DNA of 64,000 nt from CAZZBK01 sp964652155 (GTDB lineage: Bacteria; Planctomycetota; Planctomycetia; Pirellulales; PNKZ01). Location: contig CAZZBK010000006.1 in NCBI GenBank assembly GCA_964652155.1, forward strand, positions 1 to 64,000, given 5' to 3'. The notes beneath the pieces were generated by a model. That model had not been told where the DNA came from. It made no database searches and saw only the letters and a list, made by a program, of their open reading frames with translations. Made by a program: the position numbers and the translations under genes. This document shows positions 42,731-51,013 of this stretch, one piece after another; positions within the stretch are counted from its first letter, which is position 1, and each line of letters begins with the position of its first letter.

Positions 42731-43792
42731 TCAGAAATGCTCGCGTGCATAGCGGATGCACGTGAGGATGTTATCCGCCTCGGCCCGCAACTGCTCGACG
42801 TGCGACAGAGCGCTGATCCGCGACAGAGGGGTCTTGGATTGCTGTTGTCGGACGAGAGCCAACATCGCCGCCAGCTCGTTGCCCCGCACCTGCGACATCG
42901 TCGCCCAGTACTTGCGGGTCAAGCATGGGATGCGGAGCGGATCGCGGGTAATCATTTCCAAATTCAATCGCACGTTGGGTCGCGCTTTGCGCACCAGCTC
43001 AACGACCCGACGCTGATCGACGATCCCCGCGCCGAACGGAACCTCGGCGAGCAAGAAGCCGTCGTCGCTCTCGGCGACCGCCATGTCCTTTAGATGCGTC
43101 GTCAACGTCCAGGGGGCATACGCCTCGACGACCGCATAGGGCTCTTCCAGCAGCGCCATGCTGTTGCCCGTATCGAGACAGACGCCGACGAACTCGCTGC
43201 TCATGCGGCGCAACACTCCGACGAGTTCGTCGACTCGCCAGTCCTTGTGGTTCTCGATCGCCAAACGTATCGCGTGCCGCTTGGCAATCGGCTCAGCGCG
43301 CGTGAGCGCCTCCCAACTCGCTTGAGCGAACGTGGCAAACTGCTCGGCCGAGTCATAAACCTCGTAGCGCCGCCCGCTCATGCAGACGGTGCGCAGCACG
43401 GTCGCCCCCACGTGCTTGGCGGCCAACAGCTCGGCCTCGAACCGGCTCACGTCGGCCTCGCTCTTGGGCAGAGCGATGGTCCCCTCGATGTACATGCCGT
43501 GCCGCTCGAGCGTGTCGCGGAGGGCTTTCAAGTCGGCCGTGTCACCGGCGGGAATGCGGGTCTGCACGCCCGGCGCGCCGATCGTGGCCGCGTACTCGAC
43601 AAACGCCCGGGCGTCGGCGATCGGACCGAACTCGGGGGGCAACGGTCGACCGTGTCGCACCCAATAGGAATGGACCACGAGCCCGAGCTTGTGCCGCGCG
43701 GGGTTCGAGTCGGCGGCGAATGCCTCTCCGGCAGCGAACGCGAGGGGCGTCAGTACGGCGGCCTGGAGCAGTTCACGTCGTTGCAGTTTCAT
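42731..43792 (-). CDS. Sugar phosphate isomerase/epimerase-like TIM-barrel protein, exported
   Basis: This 353-residue product has an N-terminal signal MKLQRRELLQAAVLTPLAFAAGEAFAA that looks Tat-like. The TIM-barrel core resembles the xylose-isomerase-like family: ALPKSEADVSRFEAELLAAKHVGATVLRTV, LAIENHKDWRVDELVGVLRRM, SEFVGVCLDTGNSMALLE, and a later TTHLKDMAV with metal-binding residues (E, D, H). Substrate is unknown. It lies upstream of nothing in its own direction and downstream of the MocA-type oxidoreductase gene (21-bp gap), so the two are probably one operon. Confidence 0.88.
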   Translation of the reverse strand: MKLQRRELLQAAVLTPLAFAAGEAFAADSNPARHKLGLVVHSYWVRHGRPLPPEFGPIADARAFVEYAATIGAPGVQTRIPAGDTADLKALRDTLERHGMYIEGTIALPKSEADVSRFEAELLAAKHVGATVLRTVCMSGRRYEVYDSAEQFATFAQASWEALTRAEPIAKRHAIRLAIENHKDWRVDELVGVLRRMSSEFVGVCLDTGNSMALLEEPYAVVEAYAPWTLTTHLKDMAVAESDDGFLLAEVPFGAGIVDQRRVVELVRKARPNVRLNLEMITRDPLRIPCLTRKYWATMSQVRGNELAAMLALVRQQQSKTPLSRISALSHVEQLRAEADNILTCIRYAREHF

Positions 43793-43813
43793 GATCGTTG
43801 CGGGAGTGAAGGG

Positions 43814-45247
43814 TTACGAAACGTTCAATGCCCGTAGCTGAGCATCCCACGGCGCGCGGTACGGTCGCACGAGTTGAGCGTTGGCCTCGGCGTCGTCGAC
43901 GATCGATTCGGACGCGGCATCCCAGCGCACGGCGCGACCGAGCCGCAACGAAATGTTCGCCAGATGACACTGCGTGCTCACGCGATGCGCGCTCTCCAGG
44001 TCGGAGATGGGCGTGGCGCGCGACTTGACGCAGTCGAGAAAATTCCGGACGTGCAACGTGAACTGCTCCTGCTCCGTGCCGCTGCGGTCCTCGACGCTCT
44101 CGGTCCACCACTCGACCGGCCCGGTCGATGGTTTTGATAACGGCCCTCCCACCGGGTGACCGGCGAACTGCGGCAGTCGACTCTCGGGGGGAACTTTTTT
44201 GTCGCCGACGATCGTGTAGCCCAGGCGGTTGATGGTCAGCGAGCCTTTGGTGCCGAAAAACTCGAGACCCCGCCCCGCGACACCCGCCGACGCCTCGCGA
44301 TGATGCCAGGCGGTCGTGTAGCGCGGGCCGAGCGGGTCCGGCACCGCGGTCGAGTGGTTCGCGCGACGGTGCATGTCGTAGAGCGCGTCCTGCGTGTCGG
44401 GTGTTTCGCCGTTGTCCTGCAATAACCAGCGGCCGCCAACGCTCGTGACCGACCGCGGTTCGCCGCCGAGGCACCAATAGACGATGTCGAGACCGTGATG
44501 GCCGAGGTTCGTCATCTGGCCGCCGGAGTAATCCCAAAACCAGCGAAAGTGATACAGCGCGCGATTCGGATTGTACGCGCGTCGTGGAGCCGGACCGAGG
44601 AACAGATCCCAATCCAGATCAAGGGGCGGTTCGCCATCGGCTGGCTTGCCGAAGCCGGGCATCACGTTGCGATGCACATCCATGCGGACGGCATGAACCT
44701 GCCCGATCGCGCCGCCACGGATCAACTCACGCGCCCGTTGATAATGGAGCCCGCTCCGCTGCTGGGTGCCGACCTGCACGACTCGCTTGGTGCGCGAGGC
44801 GACGTCGACCATCCAGCGTCCTTCGCGCACGAACAGCGAGAGCGGCTTCTCGACATACACGTCCTTGAGTGCCGCGCAGGCGAGCATCGTCATGAGGGCA
44901 TGCCAGTGGTCGGGCGTTGAAATCACGACGGCGTCGACCGCGCGATCGTCGAGCAGGTGGCGAAAGTCGCGGTAACCCCGAGCGCTCGAACCGATCAGGG
45001 CACGTCCCTCGTCCAGTCGGCCTTGATGAACCTCGCACACGGCCACGCCTTGCACATCTTTCTGTGCTTGAAAATCGAGCACATGCCGCTTGCCGATCAG
45101 CCCGAAGCCAATGTAGCCGACGCCGATGCGATCGTTTGCACCGAGCACGCGCGCATACGAACTTGCCGAGAGGGCGGCGACACTCAGCCCGGCGGCGAGA
45201 ACGCCTCGGCGGTTGACATACGAGCGACGTGAGCGTTGGGGCTGCAT
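43814..45247 (-). CDS. Gfo/Idh/MocA family oxidoreductase, Tat-exported
   Basis: This NAD(P)-dependent sugar or cyclitol oxidoreductase has 477 residues from the ATG at 45247; longer frames reaching 45934 only add an antisense extension. The signal SYVNRRGVLAAGLSVAALSASSYA leads to the Rossmann fold VGYIGFGLIGKRHV. Family markers are VDAVVISTPDHWH and DVYVEKPLSLFV (the EKP motif), and a C-terminal GFO_IDH_MocA_C-like region with the TKGSLTINRLGY stretch. It is downstream of the SASA esterase (38 bp) and upstream of the isomerase, all leftward. Confidence 0.93.
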   Translation of the reverse strand: MQPQRSRRSYVNRRGVLAAGLSVAALSASSYARVLGANDRIGVGYIGFGLIGKRHVLDFQAQKDVQGVAVCEVHQGRLDEGRALIGSSARGYRDFRHLLDDRAVDAVVISTPDHWHALMTMLACAALKDVYVEKPLSLFVREGRWMVDVASRTKRVVQVGTQQRSGLHYQRARELIRGGAIGQVHAVRMDVHRNVMPGFGKPADGEPPLDLDWDLFLGPAPRRAYNPNRALYHFRWFWDYSGGQMTNLGHHGLDIVYWCLGGEPRSVTSVGGRWLLQDNGETPDTQDALYDMHRRANHSTAVPDPLGPRYTTAWHHREASAGVAGRGLEFFGTKGSLTINRLGYTIVGDKKVPPESRLPQFAGHPVGGPLSKPSTGPVEWWTESVEDRSGTEQEQFTLHVRNFLDCVKSRATPISDLESAHRVSTQCHLANISLRLGRAVRWDAASESIVDDAEANAQLVRPYRAPWDAQLRALNVS

Positions 45248-45285
45248 GGCGAATGACCCGTAAACTTCATGGTGAGACGCGCGAG

Positions 45286-46155
45286 TTACCGCTTCGCTTC
45301 GAGTTGCAAGAGCGCCTCGGCAAACCGCTTGCCGACATCGAGCGTGCCCGCCGTGTCGTAATGTGCGCTGTTGGCAATCGTGGCCGTCGCCGTGTCGACG
45401 TATGCACAGCGTGGCAGCTTCGAGGCCAAGGCCTGTTGCGCCTCGACAATCTTGGGCATGAACAGGTTCTTGCCGCCGCCAAAACGCGTGTTCACCGCAA
45501 TGAGCGCGATCAGCTCGGGTGCCGCCAGGTCCTTGCGGAGCGCGGCGATCATCTCGCCCAGCGCCTGCTCGTATTTCGCCGCAGCGTTGGCGTTCGCGTC
45601 GCTCTCGCCCTGCACCCACACGAGTGCCCGCAAGCGCAGCGTGACCTCTTTTTGCTTGGCGGCCGCGATCGCCTGCTGGGTCTCGCTCACGAGCGCGCGA
45701 TAGCTCGAACCACGCTCGCCCGGGTCGGTAGGGTTCCAATCTTGGGTCATCGAGGTGCCGCTGAACGCCGCCTTGACGATGGCCAACGGCTTTTGCTCTT
45801 GGGCTCGCAACGTGCGTGCCAAGCCGATCTCGGGACCAAAGCCGCCGTCGGCTTGGGCGAAGTTGCCGTATTGCCTCGCCACGCGGGGCGTCTTGTTGGG
45901 CATCCCCTTGGGCTGCGGCTGCAAGAAGGTCCATTTGCCCCCACTGGTCGAGTCGAACTCATCAGGCGGCGGGTCGCCGCACCGCCACCAGAACATGACC
46001 TCGCGATCACTCGCGTTGGCGGGCAACTCACTCGGCTTGGCGTCGTAGCCCACCGCGTTCGACTGTCCGGCAATCAGGATCAAATCGCGCGTCTCGGCCG
46101 CGAAGACGGCGCGCGACATGAGCAAACAAAGAATGACTACTCGTGCAAATGCCAT
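45286..46155 (-). CDS. Sialate O-acetylesterase-like (SASA) protein
   Basis: This exported carbohydrate esterase is 289 residues long. A signal peptide (about 1-19) is followed by LILIAGQSNAVGYDAK, where GQSN carries the catalytic Ser. VWVQGESDANA carries the block III motif, and NSAHYDTAG the catalytic Asp/His region near the end. It removes acetyl or similar groups from polysaccharides by analogy with the family. It is the first gene of a leftward set with the MocA oxidoreductase and the isomerase. Confidence 0.9.
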   Translation of the reverse strand: MAFARVVILCLLMSRAVFAAETRDLILIAGQSNAVGYDAKPSELPANASDREVMFWWRCGDPPPDEFDSTSGGKWTFLQPQPKGMPNKTPRVARQYGNFAQADGGFGPEIGLARTLRAQEQKPLAIVKAAFSGTSMTQDWNPTDPGERGSSYRALVSETQQAIAAAKQKEVTLRLRALVWVQGESDANANAAAKYEQALGEMIAALRKDLAAPELIALIAVNTRFGGGKNLFMPKIVEAQQALASKLPRCAYVDTATATIANSAHYDTAGTLDVGKRFAEALLQLEAKR

Positions 46156-46419
46156 GCTGCGTGTCCCGTGCTGAATGAATGATGTTCGCTTGAATAGCCC
46201 CTCTCGCCTTGAGCGAGAAAGGCAACGAGCATTTTAGCAGCGCGGCTGGACAAAGTGAAAAGCTTTATGGAGCGACCGATGCTCACTACGCCAGGCCGAG
46301 GTGACAATGATATTCTACGACATAGGACAGCACTGGTTGTGGTGGGCGTTGGAATACCCTATCGTCAAAAAGAATTACGCCCTACCCCATGTCATCCAAT
46401 CCGCAGCCGAGTATTCACC

Positions 46420-47700
46420 ATGACACGGTTACTTTCGTTCTCGCTTGTGCTGGTCCTGGGCTATGCCTCCATCGCCAGTGCTCAGACAACAACAACTCCC
46501 GAGGAGCCGATTGTTTGGAAGGCGGGCGCGGCCAAAGCGACCATCACGCCCAGGGACCACCTTTGGATGGCGGGCTACGCGGCGCGTAAAAAACCCGCCG
46601 ATGGCATCGCTCAAGACCTGTTCGCCAAGGCGCTCGCGCTCGAAGATCATGCCGGACAACGGGCCGTCATCGTCACGCTCGACTTTATCGGCGTGGGTCG
46701 CTCGCTGCGCGACGCGGTCGTGGCGCGCTGCCTGAGCGATTATCAACTCGCCGCTGACGCAATCCTCTTCAATGCCTCGCACACCCATTGCGGGCCGTCG
46801 CTTAGCATTCAAGACGGGGTCGAAGAGCAGCTCAAGCAATACCGGGCCGAACTGGAAAACACGCTCGTGAAAATCATTGGCCAGGCGGTCGAGCGACTCG
46901 CGCCAGCACGCATCTCATACTCACAGGGCCGCTGTGGCTTTGCGATGAACCGGCGTCGACCGAGTGAGAAGGGCTATCAGAATCGGCCCACGTTTGCTGG
47001 CCCCGTCGATCATGAAGTACCGGTGCTCGCGGTGCAGAACGCCGAGAACAAAGTGATTGCGCTGGCCTTTGGCTACGCCTGTCATGCGACCACGGTGTTC
47101 TCGACCACGCTCGCGCCGGCCGCGCCGACCTTTATGTTCCACGGCGACTACCCGGGCTTCGCGCAGCAGGCGCTCGAGCAGGCCTATCCCGACGCGGTGG
47201 CGCTGTTCGTCAATGGCTGTAGTGGCGATCAGAACCCATACCCGCGCAACGGCGAGTTCCCGGGCAAGCAACCGCTCGAAATGGCCGAGCAGCATGGCAA
47301 GTCACTCGCCACGGCCGTGGTCGCCGGCATGCAAGGAGGCTCGCGACCGATCGCAGGAAGCATTCGCGCCGTGACCGGCGAGGTAACGCTCGAGCGCAAC
47401 GAAGGGAAGCCGGACCACAACTATCTTGTCCAGGCGATGCGGCTCGGCGACGCGCTCACACTCGTGGCCCTGGGGAGCGAGACGGTGGTCGATTACTCGC
47501 TGCGACTCAAACACGAGATCAAGTCTCCCGCCGTGTGGATCGCCGGGTACTCCAACGAGATGGTCGGCTACGTACCCAGCCGCCGCGTTGCTGCCGAAGG
47601 AGGTTACGAAGCCGGCATGAACTTCAAGCTCGACATCGAAGAGCGGATCATCAAGAAGGTGCATGACCTTGTTCGAAGCCTGAACGAAACCGGGAAATAA
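46420..47700 (+). CDS. Neutral/alkaline non-lysosomal ceramidase-like protein
   Basis: This exported enzyme has 426 residues from the ATG at 46420 (the in-frame ATG at 46255 would add 55 residues without a signal). A signal peptide ends near SIASAQ. The N-terminal region (WKAGAAKATITPRDHLWMAGYAARKKPADGIAQDLFAKALAL) and NASHTHCGPSL match the ceramidase N-terminal domain, with the HTH metal ligands. Later AFGYACHATTVFS and the FVNGCSGDQNPYPR segment carry further conserved residues. Only the N-terminal ceramidase-like domain is present, as in many planctomycete homologues that are not proven ceramidases. It is convergent with the next gene. Confidence 0.9.
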   Translation: MTRLLSFSLVLVLGYASIASAQTTTTPEEPIVWKAGAAKATITPRDHLWMAGYAARKKPADGIAQDLFAKALALEDHAGQRAVIVTLDFIGVGRSLRDAVVARCLSDYQLAADAILFNASHTHCGPSLSIQDGVEEQLKQYRAELENTLVKIIGQAVERLAPARISYSQGRCGFAMNRRRPSEKGYQNRPTFAGPVDHEVPVLAVQNAENKVIALAFGYACHATTVFSTTLAPAAPTFMFHGDYPGFAQQALEQAYPDAVALFVNGCSGDQNPYPRNGEFPGKQPLEMAEQHGKSLATAVVAGMQGGSRPIAGSIRAVTGEVTLERNEGKPDHNYLVQAMRLGDALTLVALGSETVVDYSLRLKHEIKSPAVWIAGYSNEMVGYVPSRRVAAEGGYEAGMNFKLDIEERIIKKVHDLVRSLNETGK

Positions 47701-47710
47701 GGAAAATGAA

Positions 47711-47875
47711 ACCACCGATGAACGCGGATGAACACCGAGAGGTAAGAGACAGGAGTGAGGAGGTGTAAGGCTGGTGACACATCACGCTGATGCAAAGCTG
47801 TTTCGTTCTTTGCTCTCCTCTCGCTCCGCTGTCCTCATCCCATCCGTTCTGTGTTCATCCGTGTTCATCGGTGGT
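47711..47875. repeat. MITE-like inverted repeat (ACCACCGATGAAC type)
   Basis: The 25-nt arms at 47711-47735 and 47851-47875 are reverse complements with one mismatch (24 of 25). They are of the ACCACCGATGAACACGGATGAACAC type, a repeat recurrent in many bacterial genomes. It lies between the convergent ceramidase-like and isomerase genes. No coding capacity is present. Confidence 0.75.
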
Positions 47876-47889
47876 TCCCTCTCTTCCAC

Positions 47890-48786
47890 CTACGGAAAGA
47901 ACCGCGCCCCCATCTGGCGTAAAAAGGCGAGCGACTCGGCCATCTCCCCCATGCCATTCATGCCGTCTTCGATGCTCACCCAGCCGCAATAGTTGTGCTC
48001 GGCGAGGATGCGGAAGATCGTCGGATAGTCGTTCAGCCCCTTGCCCGTGACCCCGTGCCGCAAGTTGGGGCTGTAGCCGAGCGTGCCATCGGCCTGACGC
48101 AACTCGGCGATGGTTGTTCCCTCGGCCAGGTACCGATCGCTGGCGTGCATGCTCACCACGCGCGGCGCGACCGCCGTGAGCAACTCGATGGGGTCGTCTC
48201 CCGCCACGATCGCGTTCGACGGGTCGTACTGCACGCCAAAGTGCTCGCGGTCATCGATGGCCGCGAGCAACTCCAAGAACACATCCTGCTTTTGCGCGAA
48301 CTCGGCGTACTTCCAGAAGCCATCTTTGTAGTGATTCTCAAGGCCCAGCACGATGTCGTGCTCGCGGGCCACGACCAACGACGCCTCGATGCACTCGACG
48401 ACCCAGGCAATGCCTTGCTCGCGGCTCACCTCGGGATAACGCTGACCGCTCAAGACGCGACACACCGCGCGGGCTCCGCCCAGTCGCTTGGTCACGGCGA
48501 TCATTTTCGCGTGATGCTCAATCGCCCGCTGCCTGGCGGCCCGATCGGGATTGGTGAAGTCGGGCGAGCAGCAGAGCATCGGCATCGCAAAACCCGCGTC
48601 GCGAATCGCCGCCCCGACGCGATCAATGTACGCGTCGTCGAGGCTCGTGAAGAACCCCTCGTACATCTCAAGCCCGTCGGCATCGAGCGACCGGGCCATA
48701 TCGATCCAGTCGAAGACGCTCATTGTCCGCGCCTGCGAGATCGTTTCGAGGTAGCACTTCGGAAACGCGGAAATTTTCAGCGGCAT
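47890..48786 (-). CDS. Sugar phosphate isomerase/epimerase-like TIM-barrel protein (cytoplasmic)
   Basis: This 298-residue product belongs to the xylose-isomerase-like TIM-barrel family without a signal peptide. Visible features are LDADGLEMYEGFFTSLDDAYIDRVGAAIRDAG, then VLGLENHYKDGFW (metal-binding Glu/Asn/His) and LLAAIDDREHFGVQYDPSNAIVAGDDPIEL (Asp) and VVSMHASDRYL (His), and a final CGWVSIEDGMNGMGEMAESLAFLRQ (Glu). Its substrate is unknown. It is preceded by a SASA-type esterase remnant, suggesting that an upstream gene was lost. Confidence 0.9.
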   Translation of the reverse strand: MPLKISAFPKCYLETISQARTMSVFDWIDMARSLDADGLEMYEGFFTSLDDAYIDRVGAAIRDAGFAMPMLCCSPDFTNPDRAARQRAIEHHAKMIAVTKRLGGARAVCRVLSGQRYPEVSREQGIAWVVECIEASLVVAREHDIVLGLENHYKDGFWKYAEFAQKQDVFLELLAAIDDREHFGVQYDPSNAIVAGDDPIELLTAVAPRVVSMHASDRYLAEGTTIAELRQADGTLGYSPNLRHGVTGKGLNDYPTIFRILAEHNYCGWVSIEDGMNGMGEMAESLAFLRQMGARFFP

Positions 48787-48789
48787 GAT

Positions 48790-48960
48790 TTACTCATCCG
48801 TCCGGAATGTGAAGGCGGGCAGTCCCGCCTTGTTGTAGAGATTCACCGTCGGATTCCAGGCCCACCGTAACGCACGTACTTGGGCGAGGCAACGACGATC
48901 GTGTCCCCTTCGATCACGGCCTCGGCCCAAAGGAGCACCACGCCTGCGGTCCCACCGGCT
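48790..48960 (-). pseudogene. Remnant of a sialate O-acetylesterase (3' end only)
   Basis: Read leftward, one frame gives EAVIEGDTIVVASPKYVRYGG and a second gives AWNPTVNLYNKAGLPAFTFRTDE followed by a stop. Together these match the typical C-terminus of large sialate O-acetylesterases (GDTVVVSSPxVxKPVAVRYAWxxNPxxNLYNKAGLPASPFRTD). A small deletion and a frameshift separate the two parts, and the rest of the gene is absent, so it is a pseudogene. The surrounding 48961-49065 holds no gene. Confidence 0.75.
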
Positions 48961-49065
48961 GGGCAACAGCCGCCGCCAAACACCAAACACAAAACACAAT
49001 AAGCACCGCATTTCAACCCTCTGTTGCCAAGCAAGGTACGCACGGGGTGCGTACCCTACAAGCGA

Positions 49066-49941
49066 TTACTTGCCGGCGGCGGCACGCTGCTCGGCGAGAT
49101 TTTTGCGAAACGCCTGGTCCTTGAGCTCGACGTAGTCGCGATAGCCTTGCGGGTCGATGAACGGATTCGGGCCGTCCCGGCGCTGCCATCGATCGTACTT
49201 GGCCAGCATGCCGTAGTAGTTACCATGCGCGCCGAGGAACACGTCGCACTTCAGCGACTTGAGGATCTTGAAGGTCGTCGTGTAATCGTCGGCAATCTCG
49301 GGATAGTCACGGTTGTTGACGAGTTGATAGCCCGGGTTGACATTGGGACTGCCGATCACGACGACCTGCAATGACTTGCCCGCCTCGGTGGCATTCCAGG
49401 CCCGGGTGGTGAAGCCGCGGGTATGGCCGGGTGTGCGCCGAGCGACGAGTGTCGTGCCGCCGAGCTTGACCTCGTCGCCGTCATTGAGCACGCGATCGAC
49501 TTTACACGCCGGCCAGCGATGGTCGGTGTACAGATACTGTCCTTCGCCGCCGGAGGCGATCACGCGGTCGTCCCCTTTCATCACGAACACTTGTGCTCCG
49601 GTCGCCTGTTGCATCAGGAAGTGGCCGGCGACGTGATCGTTGTGCGCGTGGCTGGCCAGGAGAATTTTGATGTCGCGCATTTTGAAGCCCAGCGACTCGA
49701 CTGCTCCGCGAATCAAGGGGACCGTCTCCTCAAAGCTGCTGTTGATGAGCAGGTGCCCGTCGGGGGTTGTGATGAGGTAGCTCGACAGCTCCTTCGAGCC
49801 AACGTAGTAAACGTTGCCCACAACACAGTGGGCCGGGAATGCTTCGTCGGCCGCGAGGGTCGCCAGGCTGGCAATCAAGCCGCCGGTCGCAATGATGGCC
49901 GAGAGCAATCGGGTGAGCCGCAGGGATCGGTAAGTGGACAT
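49066..49941 (-). CDS. Subclass B3-type metallo-beta-lactamase-fold hydrolase
   Basis: This exported 291-residue protein starts at ATG 49941 with a signal peptide (about 1-31). The zinc motif is LLASHAHNDHVAGH (HxHxDH), the third His lies in RRTPGHTRGF, and FLGAHGNYYGM supplies the fourth. This order and the GAHG box are those of subclass B3 metallo-beta-lactamases, and the length is normal. True beta-lactam hydrolysis has not been shown for most environmental relatives, so it is named by fold. It is divergent from tyrA. No regulator of the AmpR type is adjacent. Confidence 0.85.
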   Translation of the reverse strand: MSTYRSLRLTRLLSAIIATGGLIASLATLAADEAFPAHCVVGNVYYVGSKELSSYLITTPDGHLLINSSFEETVPLIRGAVESLGFKMRDIKILLASHAHNDHVAGHFLMQQATGAQVFVMKGDDRVIASGGEGQYLYTDHRWPACKVDRVLNDGDEVKLGGTTLVARRTPGHTRGFTTRAWNATEAGKSLQVVVIGSPNVNPGYQLVNNRDYPEIADDYTTTFKILKSLKCDVFLGAHGNYYGMLAKYDRWQRRDGPNPFIDPQGYRDYVELKDQAFRKNLAEQRAAAGK

Positions 49942-50152
49942 GATGAAACTCGCCTGAAGGTGATATGCTTTGAAAACGAGTGGGATGGGCTTTCGAGTAT
50001 AATGCCTGGGCGGGGCATTCTCACGAGGTTGGCTCGATAAACTGCCTGAACGTCGCTGGGCCCCCTGACCCAGGCGAACCGCGTTTGCTAGAATGCGAGC
50101 CACGGTTCGGTTGACCCTTCGTTCACCCCACACGCAACTCTGTTATTGGACC

Positions 50153-51013
50153 ATGCCGCGGTACCGTCGCGTCGCGATCATCGGGGTGGGATTGATCGGA
50201 GGCTCGATCGGGGGCGACCTGTTGCGTCGCGGTTTGGCCGACGAGGTCGTGGGGATCGGTCGCCGCGCCGAGTCGCTCGCACTCGCAGAGCAATTGCAAC
50301 TCGTGACGCGCTGGACGACTGACTTGGCCGCGGGGGTGTCGGGCGCCGAGTTCGTTGTGGTCTGCACGCCGGTCGAGCGGATCGTGGCTGACGTGTTGGC
50401 CGCCGCGCAGGCCGCCACGGCCGACATGCTCATCACCGACGCCGGCAGCACCAAGGGCTCGCTGGTCGAAGCGCTCGATGCTGCACAGCGTCAAGGCAAG
50501 TTCCCGGCCGGCGTTCGTTTCGTCGGCAGCCACCCGATGGCCGGCAGCGAGAAGAGCGGCCCGGCCGCGGCGCAGAGCGACTTGTTTGTCGATCGTGTGG
50601 CGATTGTCACGCCGACAGCCGAGACGACCGAGGCGGACGTGAGCTCGGTGTGCGATTTCTGGCGGGCGCTCGGAGCCCGGGTGGTCCGCATGTCGAGCGA
50701 GGAACATGATCGGGCGGTGGCCACGATCAGCCACTTGCCGCATGTCGCCGCGGCTGCGCTGGCGGCCGTGACCAGTGAAGCCGAACGGGGTCTAGCGGCG
50801 GGGGGGTGGCGAGACACGACCCGCATTGCCGCGGCTGATCCGTTGCTGTGGCGACAGATTCTGCTCGACAACCGCTCCAGTGTCTTGACGGCTCTCGGCC
50901 GTTATGAAAAGGTACTCGCGTCGTTTCGCGCCGCGTTGGAACATGCCGACCCGGCGACGCTCGACCATTTGCTCCAGGAGGCTAAGCTGTCCCGTGATGC
51001 TCTGGGAAGTTGA
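50153..51013 (+). CDS. tyrA: Prephenate dehydrogenase
   Basis: This enzyme makes 4-hydroxyphenylpyruvate for tyrosine synthesis, using NAD(P). The ATG at 50153 gives 286 residues; an earlier in-frame start at 50093 adds 20 unlikely ones. The Rossmann motif is RVAIIGVGLIGGSIGGDLLRRG (residues 6-27). The catalytic-region motifs are FVGSHPMAGSEKSGPAAAQSDLF and the HDRAVATISHLPHVAAAAL stretch. There is no ACT domain or chorismate mutase fusion. Its end overlaps the start of the following purL by 17 bp, so the two are co-translated. Confidence 0.95.
   Translation: MPRYRRVAIIGVGLIGGSIGGDLLRRGLADEVVGIGRRAESLALAEQLQLVTRWTTDLAAGVSGAEFVVVCTPVERIVADVLAAAQAATADMLITDAGSTKGSLVEALDAAQRQGKFPAGVRFVGSHPMAGSEKSGPAAAQSDLFVDRVAIVTPTAETTEADVSSVCDFWRALGARVVRMSSEEHDRAVATISHLPHVAAAALAAVTSEAERGLAAGGWRDTTRIAAADPLLWRQILLDNRSSVLTALGRYEKVLASFRAALEHADPATLDHLLQEAKLSRDALGS

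Noticed and set aside
45248..45934. N-terminal extension of the MocA-family oxidoreductase to 706 residues
   Set aside because: The added part is antisense to the SASA esterase, which has GQSN and the block III motif; the Tat-like signal begins at the ATG at 45247.
207..49941. Penicillin acylase and B3-type MBL as a single beta-lactam degradation module
   Set aside because: They are nearly 50 kb apart with unrelated neighbours; each family has many non-lactam substrates.
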